Position numbers and translations under genes: made by a program. This document shows, in pieces, positions 50,882 to 59,225 of a stretch of 64,000 nucleotides of DNA. The notes beneath the pieces are model-generated. The model was not told the origin of the DNA. It worked only from the letters and a program-made list of their open reading frames with translations, and did no database searches. Positions within the stretch are counted from its first letter, which is position 1; every line of letters begins with the position of its first letter. The DNA is from Xylophilus sp. ASV27. Lineage in GTDB: Bacteria > Pseudomonadota > Gammaproteobacteria > Burkholderiales > Burkholderiaceae_C. The stretch covers positions 1 to 64,000 of the forward strand of contig NZ_JAELTO010000005.1 of the NCBI RefSeq assembly GCF_016428875.1, given 5' to 3'.

Positions 50882-52651
50882 ATGTTCATGACCGAGAAGT
50901 TGATATACGCGACTGCACACTACGCAGCGCTGGCCGTGTTCCTGCTCTGCTGCTGGGGCATGGGGCGCTGGATCATGGGGCGGCAGGCGGACGCGCGGAT
51001 CCAGGATTTCTGGCTGGGCCACGCCCTGTGCGCAACGTTCGGCACCGGGGTCTTCATCTGCGCGCTGCAGTTGCTCGCGGTCGCCGGTCTGCTGCTGCCG
51101 CCGTTCATCCTTGCGCTGACGGCGCTGGGGTTGCTGCTGGCCTTGCTGCAACTGCGGCACCGGCCCTGGCGCAGTGCCGGACGGCTGCACTGGACCTTCT
51201 GGCTGATCCTCGCCATTGCCGCGTGCACCGTGCTGTTCCCGCTGCGCCCGCCCCTGACCTGGGACGAACTGGCCTACCACCTTCCGCACGCCAGGCAATG
51301 GGCGCTGAGCGGGCGGCTGCAGGTCAATGAATGGCTGCGCTACCCCTGGTTCCCTTTCAACTACAACCTGCTGTACGCGGGCGCGCTGGCCGTCTACGAC
51401 GACGTCTTCGCCCACATGCTGCATGCCTACGCGGGCTGGTTGACGGCCTTGCTGGTCTACCGCTTCGGGCTGCATATGGCCAACCGGGCCACGGCGTTCC
51501 TGGCGTGTGCCCTGTGGCTGGTGCTGGCGCGCCCCGAGTTCGCGAATGCCTACATCGACATGGGCGTCGCGCTGTTCGTCTTTGCTGCCTTCATCTGCCT
51601 GCAACTGTGGCTGGAGGACCGTCGTTCGCGCGCCTGTATGCTGCTGGGCGCCTTCCTGCTGGGCGTGGCGATCGGCAGCAAGTACCAGGGGCTGCTGTTC
51701 CTGCCGCTGTTCGCGGCCGCCGTGGTCTGGAAGGATCGCCGGCCGTCTTCCTGGCTCCTGTGCGCGGCGGCTGTGGCGTTGCCCTGCATCTACTGGTACG
51801 GGCGCAATTTCGTCATGACGGGTGACCCGGTGGCGCCGCTCGGCGGCAGGATCTTCGGCTTCACGGACTGGAACATGGGCGACTATGCCCATCAGTTCGA
51901 GGACATACGCCTGAACTACGGCTGGCCGCATCCGGCCCTGTGGCCCGCGCTGCTGACCCCGCTGCTGATTCCCCGCGCGCGGCATCGCATGGCCTATGCC
52001 TGCGCCGTGGTGTTCGGGGGCTATTCCGTCGCCGTGTGGATGGCGACCTCGCACTATCCGCGCTATCTGCTGGCGGCCTATCCGGTGCTGTGCATCCTGT
52101 CGGTTTCGGTGTGCTGCTCCATTGCGCAATGGCTGCTGGAGCCGCTGGCGCGGCATGCGGCCCTGGTGTGGGCCGATGTAAGGGCGCGGGCCGTGCTGAA
52201 AACCGGCAGCTATGCGATCGCGCTGTCGCTGCTCGTGCATTTCGCTCAGCCGGGCATTGCGCGCGAATGGTCCCTGGTGGCCGTGACACCCGAAGCTCGG
52301 GCCGAGGTAGTGAAGGTCGCGCTTCCCGAATACGCAGGAACTCTCGACTACCTGCAGAAGCATCGCGGCCTGCGGGTCTACCAGAGCGGGATGGAGGGCG
52401 CGCTCTACTATGCGCCGCCGCCCATATGGGGCGACCATTTCGGCCCCTGGCGCTACCGCGACTTCGTCACGCTCCCGCCGCGCGAACTGGCGCAGCGCCT
52501 GAGGCAGCAGAAGTTCGACACGCTGGTCCTGAGCGTTGCCGGCCGCGAGCGGCTTCTTGACGATCCCGACATGGCGCGGTATTTCACCGAAGTCCGCTCC
52601 GACCCGTTCTTCCGCATCTTCCGGGTCAAACCTTCTCCTGATTCAGAATGA
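50882..52651 (+). CDS. GT-C fold (GT39/PMT-like) membrane glycosyltransferase
   Basis: The 589-residue integral membrane protein has about ten to twelve hydrophobic helices and the GT-C catalytic loop with an acidic pair, PPLTWDELAYHLPHARQWALSG (about residues 122-143), then GIGSKYQG-like VAIGSKYQGLLFLPL. The C-terminal ~90 residues are soluble and periplasmic. Such enzymes move a sugar from a polyprenyl-phosphate donor to a lipid or glycan on the periplasmic side. ATG 50882 is used; 50888 is an alternative. Its TGA overlaps the next ATG (ATGA), and that gene encodes the matching donor-making GT2. Confidence 0.82.
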   Translation: MFMTEKLIYATAHYAALAVFLLCCWGMGRWIMGRQADARIQDFWLGHALCATFGTGVFICALQLLAVAGLLLPPFILALTALGLLLALLQLRHRPWRSAGRLHWTFWLILAIAACTVLFPLRPPLTWDELAYHLPHARQWALSGRLQVNEWLRYPWFPFNYNLLYAGALAVYDDVFAHMLHAYAGWLTALLVYRFGLHMANRATAFLACALWLVLARPEFANAYIDMGVALFVFAAFICLQLWLEDRRSRACMLLGAFLLGVAIGSKYQGLLFLPLFAAAVVWKDRRPSSWLLCAAAVALPCIYWYGRNFVMTGDPVAPLGGRIFGFTDWNMGDYAHQFEDIRLNYGWPHPALWPALLTPLLIPRARHRMAYACAVVFGGYSVAVWMATSHYPRYLLAAYPVLCILSVSVCCSIAQWLLEPLARHAALVWADVRARAVLKTGSYAIALSLLVHFAQPGIAREWSLVAVTPEARAEVVKVALPEYAGTLDYLQKHRGLRVYQSGMEGALYYAPPPIWGDHFGPWRYRDFVTLPPRELAQRLRQQKFDTLVLSVAGRERLLDDPDMARYFTEVRSDPFFRIFRVKPSPDSE

Positions 52652-53628
52652 CGCCCCTCATGTCGACCCTCCCGCAACCCGCGAGCACCATGCAGTCCTC
52701 AGAGCCCACCATCGCCGTCGTGCTGCCTTGCTACAACGAAGCCGCCTGCATCGGCCAGGTCATCCGGGAATTCAAGGCGGTATTGCCCGAGGCCGTGGTG
52801 CACGTCTTCGACAACGCGTCCACCGACGGCACGGCCGCGGTCGCCAAGGCACATGGCGCGCAAGTGCACCACGTGGCCCTGCGCGGCAAGGGCAACGTCA
52901 TACGCCGCATGTTCGCCGACGTGGAGGCCGACATCTACGTCATGACCGATGGCGACGCCACCTACGACGCATCCAACATCCGCGAGATGATCGAGGGCGT
53001 GCACGTGCACGGCTGCGACATGGTGGTGGGCGTGCGCGTGGACGACGGCTCCGAGGCCAACTACCGGGCAGGCCACCGCCTGGGCAACCGGCTGCTGACA
53101 GGGGCCGCCGCGCTGATCTTCGGCGGCGGCTTCACCGACATGCTCTCGGGGCACCGGGTGTTTTCCCGGCGCTATGCCAAGTCCTTCCCCGCCATGTCGC
53201 ATGGCTTCGAGACCGAGACCGAGCTCACCGTGCACGCCCTGGGCCTGCGCATGCCTTACATGGAACTGCCGGTCGCCTACCGTTCCCGGCCCGAAGGCTC
53301 GGTGAGCAAGCTCTCGACCTACCGGGACGGCTGGCGTATCCTGCGCACCATCCTCGGGCTTTTCACGAGCGAGCGGCCGCTGGTGTTCTATTCGCTGCTG
53401 GCGGCGGTGCTGGCGCTGACCTCCGTGGCGCTGGCCCAGCCGCTGGTCGCCACCTACCTGCAGACCGGCCAGGTACCCCGCTTTCCCACCGCCATCCTGT
53501 CCACTGGCATGATGATCAGTGCCTTCCTGTCGCTGGTCTGCGGCGTGCTGCTGCGCAACGTCACGCTGGCCCGGCAGGAAGCCAAGCGACTCGTATATCT
53601 GGCCATTCCGTCGGCACGCAGGGGGTAG
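52648..53628 (+). CDS. Polyprenyl-phosphate glycosyltransferase (GT2, DPM/GtrB-like)
   Basis: The 326-residue enzyme has a cytoplasmic GT-A domain (IAVVLPCYNEAACIGQVIREF, VHVFDNASTDGTAAVA, VMTDGDATYD with the DxD-type site) and two C-terminal membrane helices (about 245-265 and 283-303). SRPEGSVSKLSTYRDG is typical of dolichyl/undecaprenyl-phosphate sugar synthases. It probably loads a sugar onto undecaprenyl phosphate for the upstream GT-C protein, as in ArnC/ArnT or GtrB systems. The sugar and acceptor are unknown. Confidence 0.87.
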   Translation: MTPLMSTLPQPASTMQSSEPTIAVVLPCYNEAACIGQVIREFKAVLPEAVVHVFDNASTDGTAAVAKAHGAQVHHVALRGKGNVIRRMFADVEADIYVMTDGDATYDASNIREMIEGVHVHGCDMVVGVRVDDGSEANYRAGHRLGNRLLTGAAALIFGGGFTDMLSGHRVFSRRYAKSFPAMSHGFETETELTVHALGLRMPYMELPVAYRSRPEGSVSKLSTYRDGWRILRTILGLFTSERPLVFYSLLAAVLALTSVALAQPLVATYLQTGQVPRFPTAILSTGMMISAFLSLVCGVLLRNVTLARQEAKRLVYLAIPSARRG

Positions 53629-53700
53629 CCCCCGTCCGTCCCCTGGCGGTCCGCTGAATCCAGATGCAGGGATCGCGCGTAACCAGCAAAGTACCGGGAG

Positions 53701-54756
53701 ATGCGCATGGGGACAGTGGCAGATTGGGGAATCCGTTGGGTGGAGCAGGGCCGGCTCCCCGACGCCGTGGTGCGGGCCGGCATCCGGCAACTGCTGCGCG
53801 AGCGGCTGCAGGAGATCGCGGCCGACGACCCGGCCCGCTCGGCCGAGCTGACGGCCGCCTTCGTCGAACAGATGCGCAGAGCGCCGGTGGCGCTGGTGCC
53901 GGAAAAGGCCAATGAGCAGCACTACGAACTGCCACCCGCCTTCTTCCATGCCGTGCTGGGGCCGCACCGCAAGTACAGCGGCTGCTGGTGGCCGCAAGGG
54001 GTGCAGACCCTGGAGGAGGCCGAGCGCGAGGCCCTGGCGGCGACCTGCGAGCGGGCCGGCCTGCAGGACGGCCAGGACGTGCTGGAGCTGGGCTGTGGCT
54101 GGGGATCGCTCACGCTCTGGATGGCCGGGCACTACCCGGCAAGCCGCATCACCGCGGTATCCAATTCGGCGCCGCAGCGGGCCTTCATCGAGGCCGAGGC
54201 ACAGCGGCGCGGGCTGGCCAATGTGACGGTCCTGACCCGCGACATGAACAGCTTCGACGCCGGGCAGCCGTTCGACCGGGTGGTGTCGGTCGAGATGTTC
54301 GAGCACATGCGCAACTGGCCGCTGCTGTTCTCGCGCGTGGCCGGCTGGCTGCGGCCCGGGGGGCGCTTCTTCATGCACGTGTTCGTGCACCGCAGCGTGC
54401 CCTACGCCTTCGAGGAGCGGGACGCCAGCGACTGGATGAGCCGCTTCTTCTTCTCGGGCGGGATGATGCCGAGCGACGACCTGGCGGCGCTGTTCCAGGA
54501 CGAGCTGCGCCTGCTGCGGCGCTGGCGCTGGGACGGTCGCCACTATGAGCGCACCGCCAATGCCTGGCTGTCCAACATGGACCGCGAGCACCATGTGGTG
54601 CTGCCGATCCTGGAGCAGACCTACGGCCGGGCCGACGCCGAACTGTGGCGGCAGCGCTGGCGCATCTTCTTTCTCTCCGTGGCCGAGCTGTTCGGCTACG
54701 AGCAGGGGCGCGAATGGTGGGTCGGCCACTACCTGTTCGAGAGGCGCACGCCATGA
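53701..54756 (+). CDS. Cyclopropane-fatty-acyl-phospholipid synthase-like methyltransferase
   Basis: The 351-residue SAM enzyme has motif I DVLELGCGWGSLTLWMAGHYP (about residues 124-144), AVSNSAPQRAFIEAEA, and SVEMFEHMRNW, matching the CFA/mycolic-acid methylase family. The N-terminal lipid-binding extension of classical Cfa is missing or reduced; the methylase domain starts at about residue 75. Known relatives methylate unsaturated fatty acyl chains, including UfaM of furan fatty acid synthesis. It starts a run of four tightly coupled genes. ATG 53701 or 53707 are both possible starts. Confidence 0.85.
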   Translation: MRMGTVADWGIRWVEQGRLPDAVVRAGIRQLLRERLQEIAADDPARSAELTAAFVEQMRRAPVALVPEKANEQHYELPPAFFHAVLGPHRKYSGCWWPQGVQTLEEAEREALAATCERAGLQDGQDVLELGCGWGSLTLWMAGHYPASRITAVSNSAPQRAFIEAEAQRRGLANVTVLTRDMNSFDAGQPFDRVVSVEMFEHMRNWPLLFSRVAGWLRPGGRFFMHVFVHRSVPYAFEERDASDWMSRFFFSGGMMPSDDLAALFQDELRLLRRWRWDGRHYERTANAWLSNMDREHHVVLPILEQTYGRADAELWRQRWRIFFLSVAELFGYEQGREWWVGHYLFERRTP

Positions 54757-55331
54757 GCCGCGCGCGCTGGCTGGTGACCAACGTCGTCCTGTCGCAGGTG
54801 GGCTGGTTCGCAGCCGTGCTCGGCGCGGCGCACGGCTGGCCGGCCACCGGGGCGTGGCTGGCGCTGGCCCTGATCGGCGTCCACCTGGCACTGGCGCCCG
54901 ACACCCGCGGTGAACTGCGGCTGGTTGCGCTCGCCATGGCCGTTGGCGCGATGTGGGACAGCGCGCTCGCGGCTGCGGGGCTGATCCACTACACCGCAGG
55001 CCAGTGGGCGGCCTGGATGGCGCCGTACTGGATCATCGTGCTCTGGGGCCTGTTCGCCACCACGCTCAACGTCTCGCTGCGCTGGCTGCAGGGGCGTTGG
55101 TGGCTCGCGGCCGTGCTGGGGGCGCTGGCCGGGCCGCTCTCCTTCGCCGCCGGGTCGCGCCTGGGCGCAGCGCAGTTCACCCACCCGGTCCTCGCGCCGG
55201 CGGTGCTGGCGCTGGGCTGGGCCTGCCTGATGCCGCTGCTGGTCCGGTGTGCGCAGCAGATGGCCCGGCGCGCCGCCAAGCCATGGCCGGGCGCAAGCGT
55301 GATGCAGGAGGAAGCCCACCATGTCGTCTGA
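54753..55331 (+). CDS. DUF2878 membrane protein
   Basis: The 192-residue protein has about five hydrophobic helices filling residues 5-165 (for example WAAWMAPYWIIVLWGLFATTL) and a short cytoplasmic tail. It fits DUF2878, found next to CFA-like methylases in many proteobacteria. Function is unknown. Its ATG overlaps the methylase TGA by 4 bases, and its 3' end overlaps the next gene by 11 bases, so the three are translationally coupled. Confidence 0.8.
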   Translation: MSRARWLVTNVVLSQVGWFAAVLGAAHGWPATGAWLALALIGVHLALAPDTRGELRLVALAMAVGAMWDSALAAAGLIHYTAGQWAAWMAPYWIIVLWGLFATTLNVSLRWLQGRWWLAAVLGALAGPLSFAAGSRLGAAQFTHPVLAPAVLALGWACLMPLLVRCAQQMARRAAKPWPGASVMQEEAHHVV

Positions 55332-56133
55332 ACTGTCGCCCCTGGCGGTGGCCTTTTGCGGGCTCGGCGCCGCACTGCTGCCGGCACTGCTGACCTGGCT
55401 CGCCAGCCTGAAGCAGCAGGACGTGAGCCTGGTCGACCGCACCTGGCCGCTGATGATCGCCGCGCCGGCGTTCACCTATGCCTTGCTGCTGCCGGCCACC
55501 GGCGGACGCCGCTGGGTGGCGCTGGCGCTGCTGTCGGTCTGGGCCGTTCGGCTGGCCTGGCACATCACCCGCCGCAACTGGGGGCATGGCGAGGACCGGC
55601 GCTACCAGGCGATCCGCGCGCGCAACCAGCCCAACTTCGCGTTCAAGAGCCTGTACCTGGTCTTTGCGCTGCAGGCGGTGCTGGCCTGGGTCGTGTCCGG
55701 GCCGCTGTTCGCGACCGCGGCGGGTAGCCGCGACCTGAACCTGCTGGACCTGGCGGGGGTGGCGCTGGCGGCCTTCGGCATCGTGTTCGAGGCGGTGGCC
55801 GATGCCCAGCTCAGCCGCTTCAGAGCCGACCCGCGGCGCCGCGGGCAGGTGCTGGACACCGGGCTGTGGCGCTATTCGCGGCACCCCAACTACTTTGGCG
55901 AATGCTGCACCTGGTGGGGGCTGTTCCTGCTGGCGCTGGCCGGCGCCGGCTGGCCGGGGCTCTGGAGCGTGGCGTCGCCGCTGCTCATGACCTTCCTGCT
56001 GCTGAAGGTGTCGGGCGTGAGCCTGCTCGAGCAGGACATCGTGGAGCGCCGCCCCCAGTACCGGGACTACGTGGCGCGCACGCCGGCCTTCTTCCCCGGC
56101 CGGCCCAGGCGGGCAGGGGGGGCGCAGTCATGA
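55321..56133 (+). CDS. DUF1295 / steroid 5-alpha-reductase-like membrane protein
   Basis: The 270-residue protein has about six hydrophobic helices and the C-terminal reductase/isoprenylcysteine-methyltransferase-like signature DTGLWRYSRHPNYFGECCTWWGLFLLA (about residues 180-207), with conserved LLEQDIVERRPQYRDYVARTPAFFPG. VDRTWPLM near the N-terminus is typical of DUF1295. Members use NADPH or SAM to modify lipids or isoprenoids. In this cluster it may act on the same acyl lipids as the methylase. Confidence 0.87.
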   Translation: MSSELSPLAVAFCGLGAALLPALLTWLASLKQQDVSLVDRTWPLMIAAPAFTYALLLPATGGRRWVALALLSVWAVRLAWHITRRNWGHGEDRRYQAIRARNQPNFAFKSLYLVFALQAVLAWVVSGPLFATAAGSRDLNLLDLAGVALAAFGIVFEAVADAQLSRFRADPRRRGQVLDTGLWRYSRHPNYFGECCTWWGLFLLALAGAGWPGLWSVASPLLMTFLLLKVSGVSLLEQDIVERRPQYRDYVARTPAFFPGRPRRAGGAQS

Positions 56134-56783
56134 GCCGGGCGCTGCGAAGGGCACTCTTGGGCTGGTGCGGGCTGGGCCTTCTGCCGCTGGAGGCCGGCGC
56201 GGCGCTGCCCACGGGCACCTGGGACTTCCAGGTGCTGCTGGATGGAAAGCCGATCGGCGAGCACCGTTTCCAGGTGGAAGGCGGCAACGGCGAACTCACC
56301 GTGCGCAGCAACGCGCGCTTCGACGTGAAGCTGCTGTTCATCCCCGCCTACCGCTACCGTCACAGCGCCACCGAACGCTGGCGCGGCGACTGCCTGGTGC
56401 AGATGGACGCGCGCACCGACGACAACGGCACGCTGCACCAGGTCCAGATGAGCGATGGCCCGCAAGGCCCCACGGTGACGGCGGACGGCAAGACCGAAAA
56501 GCTCGGCGCCTGCCCGATGAGCTTCGCCTACTGGACTCCGAAGATCCTCCAGCAGCAGCGGCTGCTCAATGCCCAGACCGGCGAGTACCAGGCCGTCCAG
56601 ATCCGCTCCCTGGGGGAGTCGACCATCACCGTGCGCGGCGTCCCGGTGCGCGCGGCCCACTGGCGCATCGAGGGGCCCGAGCAGCCGCTGGACCTCTGGT
56701 ATTCGCCCAGCGGGGAATGGCTGCAGCTCGAATCGAGCGTCTCCGACGGCAAGCGGCTGCGCTACCAATTGAAACCAAGGTAA
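56130..56783 (+). CDS. Exported DUF6134/DUF3108-like protein
   Basis: The 217-residue protein has a signal peptide (LLGWCGLGLLPLEAGAA) and a beta-rich mature part: TWDFQVLLDGKPIGEHRFQV, LLFIPAYRYRHSATERWRGDCLVQMDARTDDNG and a conserved C-terminal LDLWYSPSGEWLQLESSVSDGK. This matches periplasmic proteins that I recall as DUF6134, frequently encoded beside CFA-like and DUF1295 genes. It may bind lipid; no enzyme motif is seen. ATGA coupling joins it to the upstream gene. Confidence 0.75.
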   Translation: MSRALRRALLGWCGLGLLPLEAGAALPTGTWDFQVLLDGKPIGEHRFQVEGGNGELTVRSNARFDVKLLFIPAYRYRHSATERWRGDCLVQMDARTDDNGTLHQVQMSDGPQGPTVTADGKTEKLGACPMSFAYWTPKILQQQRLLNAQTGEYQAVQIRSLGESTITVRGVPVRAAHWRIEGPEQPLDLWYSPSGEWLQLESSVSDGKRLRYQLKPR

Positions 56784-56877
56784 GTCCCGAAGACAGTGCC
56801 CTGCCGTAGCGCTGCAATGGCGGCAGCCGGGGCGCATTCTCCCCGGCACATGGCACATCCGCCAGGAGACACACAAC

Positions 56878-57849
56878 ATGAAGATCGATCGCCGCACTTT
56901 TTCTTCCACGCTTGCCCTGAGCAGCCTGGCGCCGCTGGCGGCGCTGGCCCAGGCGGCTTATCCCAGCAAGCCGATCCGCATCATCTGCCCGTTCGCGCCC
57001 GGTGGCGGCTCCGACTTCATCGCCCGTGTCGCCGCGGCCAAGCTGGGCGAGCGCCTCGGCCAGCCGGTGCTGGTGGACAACCGGCCTGGCGCCGGCGGCA
57101 CCCTGGGCACGGACCTGGCCGTGAAGGCCGCGCCCGACGGCTACACCCTGCTGCTGGTGGCCGGCAGCTACACCGTGAATCCCGCGCTCTACAAGCTCAA
57201 TTTCGACCCGGTGGCCGACATCGCCCCGGTGATCCAGCTCTCGCGCGGCGCCTACGTGCTGTGCGTGCACCCGAGCGTGAAGGCCAGGAACCTGCAGGAA
57301 CTGCTGGCCCTGGCGCGCAAGGACCCGGGCAAGCTCACCTTCGCCTCCAGCGGCGCCGGCGGCCATCTGCACGTGGTCACCGAATACATGTTCTCCATGG
57401 CCGGGGTCAAGGCCACGCACGTGCCCTACAAGGGCACCGGGCCGGCGGTGAACGACCTGCTCGCCGGCAACGTGGACATGATGTTCGCCGGCACCGAGGC
57501 GCTGATGCAGCACGTCAAGGCCGGCAGGCTGCGCGCGCTGGCGGTCGGCACCGCGCAGCGCCTGCCCGCCTACCCGGACATTCCCTCCGTGGCCGAGAGC
57601 GGCCTGCCCGACTACGACGTGGTCGCCTGGCATGGCCTGGTCGCCCCGCGCGGCGTGCCGCCGGCCATACTGGCGCGGCTCAACACCGAGCTCAACGCCG
57701 CGCTGCGCTCCAAGGAGATGGAAGACCGGCTCGAACCCACCGGCGTCGGCGCCGCCGGCGGCACGCCCGAGCAGTTTGGCGCGCTGATCAAGGCGGAACT
57801 GGTGCGCTACGGCAAGGTCATCCGCGACGCGGGCATCCGCGCGGAATAG
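56878..57849 (+). CDS. Bug/TctC-family solute-binding protein
   Basis: The 323-residue periplasmic protein has a signal peptide (FSSTLALSSLAPLAALAQA), then YPSKPIRIICPFAPGGGSDFIAR, VLVDNRPGAGGTLG, HVPYKGTGPAVNDLLAGNVDMMF and GLPDYDVVAWHGLVAPRG, all hallmarks of the family that is greatly expanded in Bordetella and Comamonadaceae. It binds carboxylates or amides for a tripartite tricarboxylate transporter; no tctA/tctB is adjacent, as is common for orphan members. The ligand is unknown. Confidence 0.93.
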   Translation: MKIDRRTFSSTLALSSLAPLAALAQAAYPSKPIRIICPFAPGGGSDFIARVAAAKLGERLGQPVLVDNRPGAGGTLGTDLAVKAAPDGYTLLLVAGSYTVNPALYKLNFDPVADIAPVIQLSRGAYVLCVHPSVKARNLQELLALARKDPGKLTFASSGAGGHLHVVTEYMFSMAGVKATHVPYKGTGPAVNDLLAGNVDMMFAGTEALMQHVKAGRLRALAVGTAQRLPAYPDIPSVAESGLPDYDVVAWHGLVAPRGVPPAILARLNTELNAALRSKEMEDRLEPTGVGAAGGTPEQFGALIKAELVRYGKVIRDAGIRAE

Positions 57850-57870
57850 GCGCCGGCTGCGCCCGGCTTT

Positions 57871-57935
57871 GCTGCAAAATTAATAGCTGAAAGCCAAGGA
57901 TCCACATGGGCTTCATGCTGTTTTGTTCTGGTTTT
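57871..57935 (-). repeat. AT-rich palindromic element, copy G (intergenic)
   Basis: On the minus strand: AAAACAGCATGAAGCCCATG, a degenerate centre, TTGGCTTTCAGCTATTAAT and TTTGCAGC, in family order. It fills the spacer between the solute-binding protein gene and the PLP enzyme gene. Confidence 0.65.
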
Positions 57936-57992
57936 TCGGCCACTTCCCACGGCCGAGGTAAATTAGCCCCCTTTTCCCATCCTCCCCAGCCC

Positions 57993-59225
57993 ATGACCTC
58001 CCGCGGATTCACCACCGACATCGTCCATGCCGACCGCGCCTTCGGTACCGAGCATGGCGGCGTGCACCAGGCGGTGCATAGCTCCACCCAGTATGGCTTC
58101 GACAAGGTGGAAGACCTGATCGGTGTGTTCCAGGGCACGCTCAAAGGAGCCTACAACTATGCGCGGCAGGGCACGCCGACCACGGCGGCGCTCGAGGCCA
58201 AGCTGGCCCGGATGGAAGGCGGGCTGGGCGCGGTAAGCTTCGCCACCGGCATGGCGGCCATCACGGCGCTGTTCCTCACGCTGCTGCGCGCCGGCGATCA
58301 TCTGGTGGCCAGCCGCTACGTGTTCGGCAACACCAACAGCCTGCTCGACACCATGGCCGGCCTGGGCGTGGCGGTGAGCAAGGTGGACGCGACCGCGGTC
58401 GCGCACGTGGCGGCGGCGCTGCGCCCGGAAACCCGCATGGTGTTCGTGGAGACCGTCGCCAACCCCGGCACCCAGATCCCGGACCTGGAGGCCATCGGCG
58501 CGCTGTGCGCCGAGCGCGGCATTCTGTTCGTGGTGGACAACACCGTGCTGTCGCCGGCACTGTTCCGCCCGGCGGCGGTACGCGCCGGGCTGGTGCTGCA
58601 TTCGCTCACCAAGACCATTGCCGGCCACGGCAACGCGCTGGGCGGTGCCATCGTGGACACCGGGCTGTTCGACTGGTCGGCCTATCCCAACATCGCCCAG
58701 GCCTACCGCAAGGGCGACCCGCGCCAGTGGGGCCTGACCCAACTGCGCAAGAAGGGGCTGCGCGACATGGGCGCCAGCCTCTCGTCGCAGCATGCGCATG
58801 CGATCGCGGTGGGCGCCGAAACCCTGGTGCTGCGCGCGCGCCAGGCCAGCGAGACCGCGCTGGCGCTGGCCCAGTTCCTGGAGTCGCACCCGGCGGTCGC
58901 GCGGGTCCACTACCCGATGCTGGCCTCGCACCCACAGAACGCGCAGGCGATACGGCTGTTCAAGGGCGGCTCCTGGTTGATGTCCTTCGAGCTGCGCCAG
59001 GCCGATGACTGCCAGGCCTTCATCAACCGGCTGCGCCTGCCGGTCAAGTCCACCGGCCTGGGCGACACGCGCAGCCTGGTGATCCCAGTGGCGCACACCA
59101 TCTTCTGGGAGGCCGGCGCCGCCGTGCGGGCCGACATGGGCATCAGCGACGGCCTGGTGCGCCTCTCCGTGGGCCTGGAGGACGCGGCCGATCTGCTGGA
59201 CGACCTCGGCCAGGCGCTCAGGTAG
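57993..59225 (+). CDS. Cys/Met-metabolism PLP-dependent enzyme (cystathionine gamma-synthase family)
   Basis: The 410-residue enzyme has HQAVHSSTQYGF, YNYARQGTPTTAALEAKLARMEGG, the PLP-lysine motif LHSLTKTIAGHGNALGG (Lys about 207) and SLVIPVAHTIFW near the C-terminus. It belongs to the gamma-elimination/replacement group that includes cystathionine gamma-synthase, beta- and gamma-lyases and O-acylhomoserine sulfhydrylases; the subgroup is unclear, and annotators usually leave it as cystathionine gamma-synthase family. ATG 57993 follows a CCCAGCCC spacer with a poor ribosome-binding site. Its 3' end overlaps the convergent deaminase gene by 8 bases. Confidence 0.85.
   Translation: MTSRGFTTDIVHADRAFGTEHGGVHQAVHSSTQYGFDKVEDLIGVFQGTLKGAYNYARQGTPTTAALEAKLARMEGGLGAVSFATGMAAITALFLTLLRAGDHLVASRYVFGNTNSLLDTMAGLGVAVSKVDATAVAHVAAALRPETRMVFVETVANPGTQIPDLEAIGALCAERGILFVVDNTVLSPALFRPAAVRAGLVLHSLTKTIAGHGNALGGAIVDTGLFDWSAYPNIAQAYRKGDPRQWGLTQLRKKGLRDMGASLSSQHAHAIAVGAETLVLRARQASETALALAQFLESHPAVARVHYPMLASHPQNAQAIRLFKGGSWLMSFELRQADDCQAFINRLRLPVKSTGLGDTRSLVIPVAHTIFWEAGAAVRADMGISDGLVRLSVGLEDAADLLDDLGQALR

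Noticed and set aside
57850-57992. SAM or cobalamin riboswitch upstream of the Cys/Met PLP enzyme
   Set aside because: The spacer is occupied by palindromic copy G; no riboswitch consensus segments were recognised.
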